Numbered from the stretch's first letter, positions 17,407-26,819 are shown. The stretch: DNA of 64,000 nucleotides from Gramella jeungdoensis (GCF_023805255.1 NZ_JAMSCK010000006.1:124001-188000), one strand, 5' to 3'. A program made the numbers and translations. Notes: generated by a model from the letters alone, not told the origin.

Positions 17407-19194
17407 TTAAGCTTTGGATCGTCTTCTCTTTAATGAGTTTTCAATATTCTTGTTTCGACTTCCTTTTCTTCCACCTTTTTTATCATTTCTGTCTGATGAC
17501 CTCTTTCTTTTTCCGAAACTTCCATTCTTACTATCATCAAAGCTTCTGGAATTATTTTTTCTACCTCCGCCGCGTTCTCTGCGTCTTCCTTTCTTTTCAG
17601 ACTTCTGGTCTTTGGTGATCTCTACATTTATGAACCTACCCTGGTGCTGGAACTCGGTGAAAGTACCTAACACAAGCTCTGCATGTTTTTCATCGGTATT
17701 GAAAAATGAAAAGCTTCCTTTAACGTCTACCTTGAAAACATCATCTCTTCCAAGATTAAGTACTTCTTTAAGGAAGTCTTTCAGGCTTTGCCAGTCAAAA
17801 CTATCTTTTGAACCGACATTTATGAAATACCTCGTATTCCCTTCAGAAACTTCGGGTCTTCCACCTGCAGATTCTGAACTAAGATCGGGAGCTTTTTGAT
17901 AATAATTAAAGAAGCGGGTAAATTCAACAGAGAAGAATTTCTTGATCAGTTCTTCTTTAGTGAATTCTTCCAGGGCCTCGTTGATGGTAGGTAAATAAGG
18001 ATCGATATCATGGTTGATCTCGGTCTTCTTTATGTCATTGGCTAAATGGAAAAGCTGAATTTTACATATTTCTTTTCCATCAGGAATTTCTTTCTGTTCA
18101 AATTTTTGTTGTATGATCTTTTCAATAGTTCTGATCTTACGAACTTCACTTTTTGAAATGATCACCATTGACACTCCATTTTTTCCGGCCCTTCCTGTTC
18201 TACCGCTACGGTGAGTATAGGTCTCAATCTCATCTGGTAACTGATAGTTGATCACATGAGTAATGTCATCAACGTCAATCCCCCTTGCAGCAACATCGGT
18301 CGCAACCAACATCTGGATCTGGCGGGTCCTGAAACTTTTCATTACCAGGTCACGCTGATTCTGACTTAAGTCTCCGTGAAGCGCTGCCGCATTGTATCCA
18401 TCTTCTATCAGTTTTTCAGCAACCTTCTGTGTGTCTCGCTTTGTACGGCAAAAGATAACCGAAAAGATATCAGGATTAGCGTCAGCAAGCCTTTTTAAGG
18501 CATCATATCTGTTACGGTGGTTAACAAGGTAATATTCGTGAGAAACATTCGCAGTTCCTGTGTTCTTGGAGCCAACTGTGATCTCAACCGGGTTGTTCAT
18601 GAATTTTGAAGCGATCTTCGCAACTTCCTTAGGCATGGTCGCAGAGAATAACCAGGTTTTCTTTTCTTTTGGAGTATGGGAAAGGATGCTTTTAATATCT
18701 TCATAGAATCCCATATTCAGCATTTCATCAGCTTCATCAAGCACACAGTATCCTATAGAGGAAATGTTTGCCAGTTTTCTTCTGATCATATCCTGCATTC
18801 TACCCGGAGTAGCTACAATGATCTGAGCTCCTCTTTCAATAGATCTGGCTTGCTCTGTTATACTTGCTCCACCATAGACTGCAACCACATTTAAAGATCT
18901 TTTATACTTTGAGTAGTTCTTAAGCTCATTGGTGATCTGTAAACACAATTCACGGGTTGGTGAAAGTATTAAGGCCTGTGTTTTCTTTGAATTGGAATCA
19001 ATCTTCTGAATAAGAGGAAAACCAAAAGCAGCGGTTTTTCCGGTTCCTGTTTGGGCCAGTGCTACCAGGTCTGTTTCCTGTGCTAATAAGATTGGTATTG
19101 ATTTGTCCTGGACTTCACTTGGAGTTTCAAAGCCCATGTCGTTAATGGCCTGCAACACGTCTGTGTCCAGTCCAAGTTTTTGGAATGCGTTCAT
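17407..19194 (-). CDS. deaD: DEAD-box ATP-dependent RNA helicase with DbpA-type RNA-binding domain
   Basis: 595 residues. The Q motif and Walker A (AQTGTGKT, 47-54), DEAD (153-156), SAT, ARGID and HRSGRTGRAG complete the two RecA-like domains. Around residues 450-525 a DbpA-type RNA-recognition domain follows (TRYFINVGSKDSFDW through RFINVEITK), and the last 60 residues are very rich in Lys, Arg, Gly and Ser. This layout is typical of CsdA/DeaD cold-shock and ribosome-assembly helicases. A -7 box about 110 bases upstream implies a long leader, as is common for cold-shock helicase messages. Separate gene with its own terminator. Confidence 0.93.
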   Translation of the reverse strand: MNAFQKLGLDTDVLQAINDMGFETPSEVQDKSIPILLAQETDLVALAQTGTGKTAAFGFPLIQKIDSNSKKTQALILSPTRELCLQITNELKNYSKYKRSLNVVAVYGGASITEQARSIERGAQIIVATPGRMQDMIRRKLANISSIGYCVLDEADEMLNMGFYEDIKSILSHTPKEKKTWLFSATMPKEVAKIASKFMNNPVEITVGSKNTGTANVSHEYYLVNHRNRYDALKRLADANPDIFSVIFCRTKRDTQKVAEKLIEDGYNAAALHGDLSQNQRDLVMKSFRTRQIQMLVATDVAARGIDVDDITHVINYQLPDEIETYTHRSGRTGRAGKNGVSMVIISKSEVRKIRTIEKIIQQKFEQKEIPDGKEICKIQLFHLANDIKKTEINHDIDPYLPTINEALEEFTKEELIKKFFSVEFTRFFNYYQKAPDLSSESAGGRPEVSEGNTRYFINVGSKDSFDWQSLKDFLKEVLNLGRDDVFKVDVKGSFSFFNTDEKHAELVLGTFTEFQHQGRFINVEITKDQKSEKKGRRRERGGGRKNNSRSFDDSKNGSFGKRKRSSDRNDKKGGRKGSRNKNIENSLKRRRSKA

Positions 19195-19309
19195 TCGTTT
19201 TATGTAAGTATTCGATTATGATATGTAAGTGTTACATAAGAAGCGAATCGACATACTTAAACCTAAACTTCCAGCAACACATCCTCACCCTGAGGAATTT
19301 TTCAAGCGG

Positions 19310-19317
19310 CAAATGTA
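19310..19317 (-). promoter_or_regulatory. -7 promoter box of the DEAD-box helicase gene
   Basis: Minus strand TACATTTG, a perfect TAnnTTTG match; a TTG lies upstream in AATTGTTTCC at a slightly long spacing of 22 bases. Transcription from here would give a leader of about 110 nt containing a TCCTCA / TGAGGA hairpin (19282-19296). Confidence 0.5.
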
Positions 19318-19391
19318 CGCTTTTATTTTAGATTGGAAACAATTTGTTCTTTAATCCTGAAAATCAGTACGAAATACTCTCGGAATTTGCT

Positions 19392-19964
19392 TTATCTCGA
19401 AAGGTATTCGATTAGTTCCCTGAAGGCCATGGCACGATGACTGATCTTCGATTTCTCGCTCAGATCCATTTCAGCGAAACTCTTATCGTAACCTTTCGGA
19501 AGAAAAACCGGGTCATATCCGAAGCCGTTGGTTCCTCTTTGTTCATGTAAAATGAAGCCTTCGCAAACCCCTGTAAAGAGATTTTCGTTGCCTTTGAGAT
19601 TAAGGGCAATCACCGTTTTAAAGCGAGCAGTCCTGTCATTTCTTTTCTCCAATTCGTTCAGTAATTTCCGTACATTGGCTTTGTCATCTTTATCATCGCC
19701 GGCATACCTCGCCGAATATACCCCGGGTGCTCCGTTCAGAGAGTCTACTTCCAGCCCTGTATCATCGGCAAAGCAGTCATAACCATAATGGTTTCTAACA
19801 TAGTCTGCTTTTATAATTGCATTCTCATCAATAGTATCGCCTGTCTCTTCAATGTCCTCCTTGCAGCCAATATCATCAAGCGACAGTAACTCAATATGCC
19901 CCGGTAGTAAGCTTTTTATCTCGATGAATTTATTTCGGTTATGCGTTGCGAATACTAATTTCAT
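19392..19964 (-). CDS. rdgB: XTP/dITP pyrophosphatase (RdgB/HAM1)
   Basis: 190 residues, standard length. It hydrolyses non-canonical purine nucleoside triphosphates (ITP, XTP, dITP) to monophosphates and keeps them out of DNA and RNA. Visible family motifs: the N-terminal substrate loop FATHNRNKFIEI, FADDTGLEVDSLNGAPGVYSARYAG, GFGYDPVFLPKGY and the C-terminal SHRAMAFREL. It is followed after nine bases by rlmH on the same strand, so rlmH and rdgB are probably cotranscribed. Confidence 0.96.
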   Translation of the reverse strand: MKLVFATHNRNKFIEIKSLLPGHIELLSLDDIGCKEDIEETGDTIDENAIIKADYVRNHYGYDCFADDTGLEVDSLNGAPGVYSARYAGDDKDDKANVRKLLNELEKRNDRTARFKTVIALNLKGNENLFTGVCEGFILHEQRGTNGFGYDPVFLPKGYDKSFAEMDLSEKSKISHRAMAFRELIEYLSR

Positions 19965-19973
19965 AGCTAAGTG

Positions 19974-20447
19974 TTAACGATGGTGATATGGTTCATTTTT
20001 TAAAATGGTAAAGGCCCTGTACAGCTGTTCTGTAAAGAATAATCTTACCATTTGGTGTGAAAAAGTCATTTTTGAAAGTGACACCTTGGAATCGGCTCTT
20101 TTATATACCTCTTCAGAAAAACCATAAGGTCCGCCAATAACAAAAATCAGTCTTTTAAGGCCTGTATTCATTCGTTTCTGAATATATTCTGAAAATGTCT
20201 CTGAGCTGAATTGCTTTCCGTTTTCATCTAGAAGAACCAGGAAATCTGAATTCTGAACACCGGAAAGTATCAGTTCGCCTTCCTTCGATTTTTGCTGACT
20301 CTCATCAAGGTTTTTCGTCTTTTTAAGATCAGGAATTATCTCAAGTTCAAATTTGATATAGTGCTGAAGCCTTTTAGAATAGATGTCTATTAATTCTTCA
20401 AGTTCCTTTTTATCTGTTTTTCCTATACAGACTAATTTTATGGTCAT
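19974..20447 (-). CDS. rlmH: 23S rRNA pseudouridine1915-N3 methyltransferase
   Basis: 157 residues, the usual size of this SPOUT methyltransferase that modifies helix 69 of 23S rRNA. Motifs: FVIGGPYGFSEEVYKRAD (knot and SAM site) and KMTFSHQMVRLFFTEQLYRAFTI ending in a YHHR-type tail, diagnostic for RlmH. First gene of the leftward pair with rdgB; divergent from nadC across a 51-base gap. Confidence 0.97.
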   Translation of the reverse strand: MTIKLVCIGKTDKKELEELIDIYSKRLQHYIKFELEIIPDLKKTKNLDESQQKSKEGELILSGVQNSDFLVLLDENGKQFSSETFSEYIQKRMNTGLKRLIFVIGGPYGFSEEVYKRADSKVSLSKMTFSHQMVRLFFTEQLYRAFTILKNEPYHHR

Positions 20448-20498
20448 CCCGTGATTTTAGTACAGACTTTACTACATTTACAAAAATAAGCAGAGAAA

Positions 20499-21356
20499 AT
20501 GATCTCACCGGAACAATTCGAAAAAGAAATTGAAATTATCATAAAAAATGCGATCAGGGAAGATGTTGGAGATGGAGATCACAGTTCCCTGGCATGCATT
20601 CCTCAAAGCGCTACCGGAAAAGCCAAATTGCTCGTAAAGGATCAGGGGATTCTTGCCGGTGTTGAATTTGCCATAAAAGTATTTGAATATGTGGATCCCG
20701 AGATGAAGCTGGACATCCTCCTAAAGGATGGAGAACCGGTGAAACGCGGTGATATTGCTTTTTATGTGGAAGGTTCTTCTCAAAGCATTCTGAAAGCCGA
20801 GAGACTTGTTTTGAATGCCATGCAGCGTATGAGTGCGATCGCTACCAAAACATCTGAATTTGTCGAGAAGCTGGAAGGAACCAAAACCAAAATTCTAGAT
20901 ACACGTAAAACAACGCCTGGAATCAGAGCTTTGGAAAAGTGGGCAGTCAAAATTGGTGGAGGAGAGAACCATCGTTTCGCGCTGTATGATATGGTAATGC
21001 TCAAAGATAATCATATAGATTTTGCAGGCGGTATCACTAAGGCAATTGAAAAAACCAAAGCCTATCTTAAAGATAAAGGTCTTGATCTAAAGATCATTGT
21101 CGAAGCCAGAGATATGGATGAAATAAGGGAGATTCTTAGGTCGGATGGTATTTACCGAATTCTGATTGATAATTTTAGTTTCGAAGATACCCGTAAGGCA
21201 GTAGAACTCATCAACGGCAAGTGCCTGACAGAATCCAGTGGAGGTATCACCCTTGAAACGGCGCGAAGTTATGCTGAATGTGGAGTGGATTTTATCTCGA
21301 GCGGAGCCCTGACCCATTCTGTACATAACCTGGACCTTAGCTTAAAAGCCGTTTAA
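20499..21356 (+). CDS. nadC: Nicotinate-nucleotide pyrophosphorylase (carboxylating)
   Basis: 285 residues. It converts quinolinate and PRPP to nicotinate mononucleotide in NAD synthesis. Seen: EDVGDGDHSS near the N-terminus, LNAMQRMSAIATKT, LDTRKTTPGIRALEKWAVKIGGG (PRPP and quinolinate binding), MLKDNHI, and ESSGGITLE near the end. It abuts the BrkB-family gene by one base, so the two share a message. Confidence 0.97.
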   Translation: MISPEQFEKEIEIIIKNAIREDVGDGDHSSLACIPQSATGKAKLLVKDQGILAGVEFAIKVFEYVDPEMKLDILLKDGEPVKRGDIAFYVEGSSQSILKAERLVLNAMQRMSAIATKTSEFVEKLEGTKTKILDTRKTTPGIRALEKWAVKIGGGENHRFALYDMVMLKDNHIDFAGGITKAIEKTKAYLKDKGLDLKIIVEARDMDEIREILRSDGIYRILIDNFSFEDTRKAVELINGKCLTESSGGITLETARSYAECGVDFISSGALTHSVHNLDLSLKAV

Positions 21357-21357
21357 T

Positions 21358-22281
21358 ATGGCCCCAAAAAAAGCGATTCAATCTAAACTCGATGAATTAT
21401 CGGAATGGTGGAAGAGAGAGACCAAGAAGATAATCCTGCCTGGTTTAGAAGGTTTATCGCTTTATAATCTTTGGATAATTTACTGGGGAGGGATCATAAA
21501 AGGAACATTTTCTACCCGGGCAAGCTCTATCGCTTTTAGCTTTTTTATGGCGATTTTTCCCTTTCTGCTTTTTGTTCTGAACCTGATTCCATATATCACC
21601 TTTATAGATGATTTCCAGATAGAGTTCCTGTTATTTATGGAAACTCTTTTACCTCCTAATACTTCCGAATTCTTTGGGGATATATTCTACGATATAGCGA
21701 ATACCCCAAGGGGAGGACTATTATCTGTCGCATTTATTTTGTCTATCTTTTTGATGACCAATGGGGTGAACGCGATCTTCACGGGCTTTGAATTCAGCTA
21801 TCACACAAGAACCAACAGATCAATCCCAAGGCAATATGCCGTTGCGGTAGGTGTTTCACTTATATTGGCACTGTTGTTGCTCATATCAGTGATAGGAGCG
21901 GTTTATATAACTTACGCTATTGATGATCTTATTGAACTGGGAATGGTGAATGCGAATGGTTTTAGTGCTGATCTTATTAAATATATTGGATTTATAATAC
22001 TGATCTATACTGCTGTTGCAATACTGTATTATTTTGGAACCAGGGAGGCCAGGCAGGCCAGGTTTTTTTCGGTAGGAGCATTGTTCACAACTATTCTCAT
22101 ATTAATAACCACCTTCTTGTTCAGTTTATATATCACGAATTTTTCAAGTTATAATGAACTATATGGTTCTATTGGAGCTCTTTTGATACTGATGTTTTAT
22201 ATATGGCTCAATTCCAACATGTTACTTCTGGGGTTTGAACTAAACCTCTCATTAATAAAATTGAAAAGGAAATTTAAATAA
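21358..22281 (+). CDS. YihY/BrkB-family inner-membrane protein
   Basis: 307 residues with six predicted membrane segments. Family hallmarks are FSTRASSIAFSFFMAIFPFLLF near the first segment, LIYTAVAILYYFG in the fourth to fifth region, and YGSIGALLILMFYIWLNSNMLLLGFELN near the end. It was once called ribonuclease BN by error; the function of the family is not settled, with export of small molecules or envelope roles proposed. It directly follows nadC. Confidence 0.88.
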   Translation: MAPKKAIQSKLDELSEWWKRETKKIILPGLEGLSLYNLWIIYWGGIIKGTFSTRASSIAFSFFMAIFPFLLFVLNLIPYITFIDDFQIEFLLFMETLLPPNTSEFFGDIFYDIANTPRGGLLSVAFILSIFLMTNGVNAIFTGFEFSYHTRTNRSIPRQYAVAVGVSLILALLLLISVIGAVYITYAIDDLIELGMVNANGFSADLIKYIGFIILIYTAVAILYYFGTREARQARFFSVGALFTTILILITTFLFSLYITNFSSYNELYGSIGALLILMFYIWLNSNMLLLGFELNLSLIKLKRKFK

Positions 22282-22307
22282 CTTTAGCTGAACTTAAACC
22301 TTAAATA

Positions 22308-22868
22308 ATGAAGAAAATAATTTTTATCATGATCGCCCTGATGGGGCTTAATTTTGCCACTGCCCAAACAGAAGTTGGCGGGGTATCCCTTCCTAATAAA
22401 GTGACTTTTCAGGGACAGAATCTACAGTTAAATGGTGCCGGTGTAAGAGAGAAACTATGGATAGACCTTTATGCAGGCGGGCTTTATCTTGCTCAAAAAT
22501 CTTCAAATGCCCGTGAAATAATTTCGGAAGACCAACCTATGAGCATTAAACTGCATATTGTTTCCAAGCTTATCTCAAGTGATAAGATGATTGACGCTGT
22601 AAATGAAGGATTTGAGAATTCTACTTCCGGGAATACAAAGCCTTTAGAACCCAAGATCGAAAAATTCAGAAGCTTTTTTATGGAAGAGATTAAAAAGCAT
22701 GATGTTTTCGACATAGTTTATATCCCATCCAAGGGAGTTGTTGCCTATAAGAATGATAAAGAATTAGGAACCATAGAAGGTATGGATTTCAAAAAGGCAT
22801 TGTTTGGAATATGGCTTTCTAATAAGCCCGCCGATGACGACCTGAAAGAAGCAATGCTTGGCAAATAG
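22308..22868 (+). CDS. Chalcone-isomerase-like exported protein
   Basis: 186 residues with a signal peptide ending near NFATAQ. The mature part matches the bacterial chalcone-isomerase-like fold: LNGAGVREKLWIDLYAGGLYL, followed by KLHIVSKLISSDKM, then FKKALFGIWLSNKPADDDLKEAMLG. Bacterial members lack flavonoid substrates and are thought to bind lipids or fatty acids. Probably cotranscribed with the DUF2147 gene four bases downstream. Confidence 0.82.
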   Translation: MKKIIFIMIALMGLNFATAQTEVGGVSLPNKVTFQGQNLQLNGAGVREKLWIDLYAGGLYLAQKSSNAREIISEDQPMSIKLHIVSKLISSDKMIDAVNEGFENSTSGNTKPLEPKIEKFRSFFMEEIKKHDVFDIVYIPSKGVVAYKNDKELGTIEGMDFKKALFGIWLSNKPADDDLKEAMLGK

Positions 22869-22872
22869 ATCT

Positions 22873-23298
22873 ATGAAAAAGACCCTGCTACATCTTTTAC
22901 TACTGGTATTTTTACCATTCGCTACCCATTCTCAAAGTGTTGTGGGAAAATGGAAGAATACCAATTCTGAAGGAAAGGTCAATTCTATTATTGAGATTTA
23001 TAAAAAAGGTGATGAGGTGTATGGTAAGGTTGACCGTATCATTAAAGAAGAAGATCGTGACAGGCGCTGTACGAAGTGTGAAGGAGACCTCAAAGATGAG
23101 CCGATAGAAGGGATGGAACTCATGAAAGGTCTTAAAAAAGAAGGAGATGAATATGTAAATGGTACAATTGTGGATCCCAAATCTGGAAAGAAGTACCGCT
23201 GCAAGATCTGGCTGGATGATGATAATCCTGATATTTTAAAGGTAAGGGGATATCTGGCTTTTTTCTATAAAACAAAGACATGGCGTAGAGCCGAATAA
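22873..23298 (+). CDS. DUF2147 family exported protein
   Basis: 141 residues from the ATG at 22873; an earlier in-frame start would overlap the previous stop and break the signal peptide (MKKTLLHLLLLVFLPFATHSQ). The mature domain is DUF2147: VVGKWKNTNSEGKVNSIIEIYKKGDEVYG, then KDEPIEGMELM, and LKVRGYLAFFYKTKTWRR at the C-terminus, a small beta-barrel of unknown role. The two cysteines in CTKCEG may form a disulfide. Paired with the chalcone-isomerase-like gene. Confidence 0.8.
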   Translation: MKKTLLHLLLLVFLPFATHSQSVVGKWKNTNSEGKVNSIIEIYKKGDEVYGKVDRIIKEEDRDRRCTKCEGDLKDEPIEGMELMKGLKKEGDEYVNGTIVDPKSGKKYRCKIWLDDDNPDILKVRGYLAFFYKTKTWRRAE

Positions 23299-23308
23299 AT
23301 TAAAATAA

Positions 23309-23414
23309 GGAAAAGCTGTTTTTAAAGTTTTAGCTTTACTTTCAAATAACTAAAGATTCTTAATATTTTTGGGTTATTACTTTGAAAGTAAATTACTTTA
23401 GAAGCAGCTTTTTC
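23309..23414. repeat. Long imperfect inverted repeat, about 42-bp arms, 22-base loop
   Basis: The left arm (23309-23350, starting GGAAAAGCTGTTTTTAAAGT) is nearly the complement of the right arm (23373-23414, ending CTTTAGAAGCAGCTTTTTC). Matching blocks include AAAAGCTG with CAGCTTTT, TAAAGT with ACTTTA, and TTTACTTTCAAA with TTTGAAAGTAAA. It fills the gap between a DUF2147 gene and priA. It may be a MITE-like element, a strong terminator or a processed RNA; no target-site duplication is evident. Confidence 0.75.
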
Positions 23415-23439
23415 TATCGCATAAACTAACCAGCTATAA

Positions 23440-25893
23440 ATGTCCTATTTCGCCGACCTGATTTTACCGTTACCACTGGAAAAGCGTTTTACCTACAGCC
23501 TATCACCGGAGGAAGCCAGTTTCATACAACCGGGAATGCGGCTTGCGGTACAGTTTGGTAAGAACAGGATATATACAGGGATCGTTGCAGAAATACACCA
23601 GAATCCGCCAGAAGTGTATGAAGCCAAACCCATACACCAGATACTCGATGAGAAACCTTTGCTAACAAAGGAGCAACTTACTTTCTGGAAATGGATTGCC
23701 TCTTATTATTTGTGTGCGGAAGGTGATGTGATGAGAGCGGCCTTACCCGGCCCTTTTTTACTGGAGAGTGAAAGTATCGTAAAATTAAGAAAAGATGCTC
23801 AGCCTGATTCTGTGGAACTTAGCGATGATGAATATCTGGTAACAGAAGCTTTACAACGACAGTCATCCATGAAAATCCATGAGGTGGAGCAACTTCTTGA
23901 CAGGAAAAAGGTTCTGCCGGTAATCAATAAACTGGTGATGAAAGACCTGGTAGACCTCGATCAGGAAATTTATGAGCAGTTCAAACCTAAGGAAGTGAGG
24001 TATGTGAGGCTGAATCCAGCTTATGAGGCCGAAAGTGAGATGCATCGGTTACTGGACGATCTTTCCCGTGCACCCAAGCAAAGGGAAATTCTTCTAAGCT
24101 ATTTTTCCATAACCGCTAAATCAAAAAAGGCCTTAAAAACAAAAAAACTGATTAAGGAATCAGGGGCGAATAGTGGAACTCTTAAGAGCCTTATCGATAA
24201 GGGTATTTTTGAGGAATTCTACCAGGAGACAGATCGAATAAACTATCAGGGTGAGATTTCGAATCAAGAGATTATTCTCAATAAAATTCAGCAGCAGGCT
24301 TTTGATGAGATCCGTAAAAACTTCGAAGAGGACAAGGTTTGTCTTTTGCATGGTGTAACCTCTTCCGGAAAAACAGAGATCTATATCAAACTTATTGAAG
24401 AGGCTATAAATAGAGGTAAACAGGCTCTCTATCTTTTACCGGAAATAGCGCTCACCACTCAGCTTATAAAGCGTCTTCAGGATTATTTTGGAGAAAAAGT
24501 ACTGGTATATCACAGTAAATATTCGGTGAATGAAAGAGTGGAGATCTATAAACATGTGCTGAACAATTCAGAAAAAGGCAGGATAATACTAGGAGCAAGA
24601 TCCTGTATATTCCTTCCTTTTCAGGATCTTGGTTTGATAGTGGTTGATGAAGAACATGAGTCTACCTTTAAACAATTCGATCCTGCGCCGCGATATCATG
24701 CCCGTGATTCGGCGGTAGTACTGGCAAATCTGTTTAAGGCCAGTATAGTTCTTGGATCGGCTACCCCTTCTACTGAGTCTTATTTCAATGCAGAACATAA
24801 TAAATATGCATTGGTGGAACTCACCCGGCGGTATGGAAATGTTCTAATGCCTGAAGTGGAGATAGTAGATATTAAAACAGCTCACCGTAAGAAAAAAATG
24901 ACCGGACATTTTTCCGAAAGGTTACTGGATGAAATAAAGGAAAGCCTTAAAGAAGAGGAGCAGGTGATCCTCTTTCAGAACAGAAGGGGTTTTTCTCCAA
25001 TTATGGAATGTAATACCTGCGGGCATTCGCCTCAGTGCCCTAACTGCGACGTAAGTCTCACCTTTCACAGTCACAACAACCAGTTACGTTGCCATTATTG
25101 CGGTTATCATATCGCAATGCAGCAACAATGTATGGCCTGTGGGAGTAATGAGATCACTACAAAGGGTTTCGGAACAGAGCAGGTAGAGACCGAATTAAAG
25201 GCTCTGTTTCCCGAGCATAATATTGCAAGAATGGACCAGGATACCACCCGGGGGAAATATGCCTATGAGAAAATAATCACCGCCTTTGAAGCTCACGAAA
25301 CCGATATACTCATAGGAACACAGATGCTTACAAAGGGTCTTGATTTTAGAAAAGTTAGTCTTGTAGGTATTATGAATGCAGATAATCTTCTGAACTTTCC
25401 AGATTTCAGGGCACATGAAAGAAGTTTCCAGCTCATGCAACAGGTAGCCGGCCGTGCCGGAAGGACTAAAAAAAGAGGGAAAGTTCTCATACAAACCTAT
25501 AATCCACATCACCAGATTATTCAGCAGGTCTCTACCGGGGCTTATACCGAAATGTATAAGGAGCAGCTGGAAGACAGGTATCAGTACCAGTATCCTCCGT
25601 ATTATCGCTTAATACGGTTAACCCTAAAATGCCGGGATTATTCAAAGACGAATGAGGCGGCTGACTGGCTAGCCAGAGCTTTGGAAAATGTTTTTGACCG
25701 CTATGTGTTGGGGCCAGAATTTCCTCCGGTGGCCAGAATAAGAAATGAATATTATAAGAATATTCTTGTGAAAATTCCACAAAAACAATCATTGGGCAAA
25801 ACCAAGAAAGTGGTTCAGAGGATATTAACAAGTTTTAGAGCGATAGGTGCTTTCAGGTCGGTTAGAGTAATAGTTAACGTAGATCCACAATAA
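23440..25893 (+). CDS. priA: Primosomal protein N' (replication restart helicase)
   Basis: 817 residues, full length. N-terminal 3'-DNA-end binding domain (about 1-100), Walker A GVTSSGKT (305-312), DEEHE box, and the eight-cysteine zinc region (CNTCGH, CPNC, CHYCG, CMACGS) inserted between the helicase domains. The helicase C-terminal motif with GTQMLTKGLDF and QVAGRAGR follows. It reloads the replicative helicase on stalled forks. Stands alone; a converging regulator gene lies downstream. Confidence 0.97.
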   Translation: MSYFADLILPLPLEKRFTYSLSPEEASFIQPGMRLAVQFGKNRIYTGIVAEIHQNPPEVYEAKPIHQILDEKPLLTKEQLTFWKWIASYYLCAEGDVMRAALPGPFLLESESIVKLRKDAQPDSVELSDDEYLVTEALQRQSSMKIHEVEQLLDRKKVLPVINKLVMKDLVDLDQEIYEQFKPKEVRYVRLNPAYEAESEMHRLLDDLSRAPKQREILLSYFSITAKSKKALKTKKLIKESGANSGTLKSLIDKGIFEEFYQETDRINYQGEISNQEIILNKIQQQAFDEIRKNFEEDKVCLLHGVTSSGKTEIYIKLIEEAINRGKQALYLLPEIALTTQLIKRLQDYFGEKVLVYHSKYSVNERVEIYKHVLNNSEKGRIILGARSCIFLPFQDLGLIVVDEEHESTFKQFDPAPRYHARDSAVVLANLFKASIVLGSATPSTESYFNAEHNKYALVELTRRYGNVLMPEVEIVDIKTAHRKKKMTGHFSERLLDEIKESLKEEEQVILFQNRRGFSPIMECNTCGHSPQCPNCDVSLTFHSHNNQLRCHYCGYHIAMQQQCMACGSNEITTKGFGTEQVETELKALFPEHNIARMDQDTTRGKYAYEKIITAFEAHETDILIGTQMLTKGLDFRKVSLVGIMNADNLLNFPDFRAHERSFQLMQQVAGRAGRTKKRGKVLIQTYNPHHQIIQQVSTGAYTEMYKEQLEDRYQYQYPPYYRLIRLTLKCRDYSKTNEAADWLARALENVFDRYVLGPEFPPVARIRNEYYKNILVKIPQKQSLGKTKKVVQRILTSFRAIGAFRSVRVIVNVDPQ

Positions 25894-25918
25894 AAAAGCC
25901 ATTCAGTTGAATGGCTTT
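25892..25918 (-). terminator. Rho-independent terminator of the LytTR regulator gene
   Basis: On the minus strand the stem AAAGCCATT / AATGGCTTT with loop CAACTG ends in TTTTTTA, right after the regulator's stop and touching the end of priA. On the plus strand the T-tract is poor, so it serves mainly the minus-strand gene. Confidence 0.75.
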
Positions 25919-25942
25919 AGAAAATATTTAAGGGTGTTAGTT

Positions 25943-26656
25943 CTATTCCTGACTTGCGCTTAAAGCTTCAACAAGATCATTCTTCTTGTGACGGCTTAGC
26001 GGAAGTTTTTCCTTGTCTATTTCTATGTTCTTACTATTGTAGCGCTCTATCTTATCGAGGTTTACAATATAAGATTTATGGGTTCTTAAAAAACGGTCGC
26101 TTGGCAGCTGCTTTTCAAAAGACTTCATGGTGGCCAGTACAACGAAATTGTCCTTTTCGGTCACAAATTTCACATAGTCTCCAAGCGCCTGAATATACTT
26201 CAGCTTACTAAGAAAAACCTTTCTGTTCTTAAGGTTGCTCTTTACAAATATGAAATCATCATCTTCCGGAACCGGAGTCTGGTGTTTCAGTTTATAAAGA
26301 TTTACAGCTTTATTTACAGCGTTGTTGAAACGCTCTTTAGTAACCGGTTTATGAATGTAATCAACCGCGTCATAATCAAATGCTTTAAAGGCATATTTTG
26401 TTTTACCGGTTACGAATATAATTTGCGGTTTGTTTGGAAGGTTGTCTAAAAGTTCGAAACCAGAAAGAATTGGCATTTCAATATCAAGAAAGATAAGGTC
26501 TGTTTCTGTATCAAGAAGCCCGTTCTTGGTCTCAATAGCGTTATTATATTCTGCTACCAGCTTTAGATTAGGATGATCCTTGATCAATTTTACGATAGAC
26601 AGCCGTTGAAGGCTGGAATCATCTACGACAGCACATTTGAGTAAAACTTCTTCCAC
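25943..26656 (-). CDS. LytTR-family response regulator
   Basis: 237 residues. The receiver domain has Asp 58 in FLDIEMP as phosphorylation site and Lys in HKPVT; the LytTR DNA-binding domain (about 135-232) contains IFVKSNLKNRKVFLSKLKYI, RTHKSYIVNLDKIERY and LSRHKKN. No LytS-type kinase gene is next to it, so it is an orphan in this window; Bacteroidota often place such regulators away from their kinases. Target unknown. Confidence 0.9.
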   Translation of the reverse strand: MEEVLLKCAVVDDSSLQRLSIVKLIKDHPNLKLVAEYNNAIETKNGLLDTETDLIFLDIEMPILSGFELLDNLPNKPQIIFVTGKTKYAFKAFDYDAVDYIHKPVTKERFNNAVNKAVNLYKLKHQTPVPEDDDFIFVKSNLKNRKVFLSKLKYIQALGDYVKFVTEKDNFVVLATMKSFEKQLPSDRFLRTHKSYIVNLDKIERYNSKNIEIDKEKLPLSRHKKNDLVEALSASQE

Positions 26657-26760
26657 GGTTTATAAGTTAGGCATTAACAATATTACTCATTAAATATAAG
26701 AAATACAAGGTAAAATATTTTTTCACCGACAAAAATAGTGTTTTATCCTTCTTAATAGGC

Positions 26761-26791
26761 TTTGAAATATCAATTAATAATTCTATTTTTG
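26761..26791 (+). promoter_or_regulatory. Promoter of the rpsF-rpsR-rplI operon
   Basis: TTTG at 26761-26764 and TATTTTTG at 26784-26791 with a 19-base spacer: a textbook Bacteroidota -33/-7 promoter, placed 28 bases before the rpsF start. The best-matching promoter in this window. Confidence 0.8.
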
Positions 26792-26819
26792 CACCCGATT
26801 TAATTTAAAGTAAATTTTT

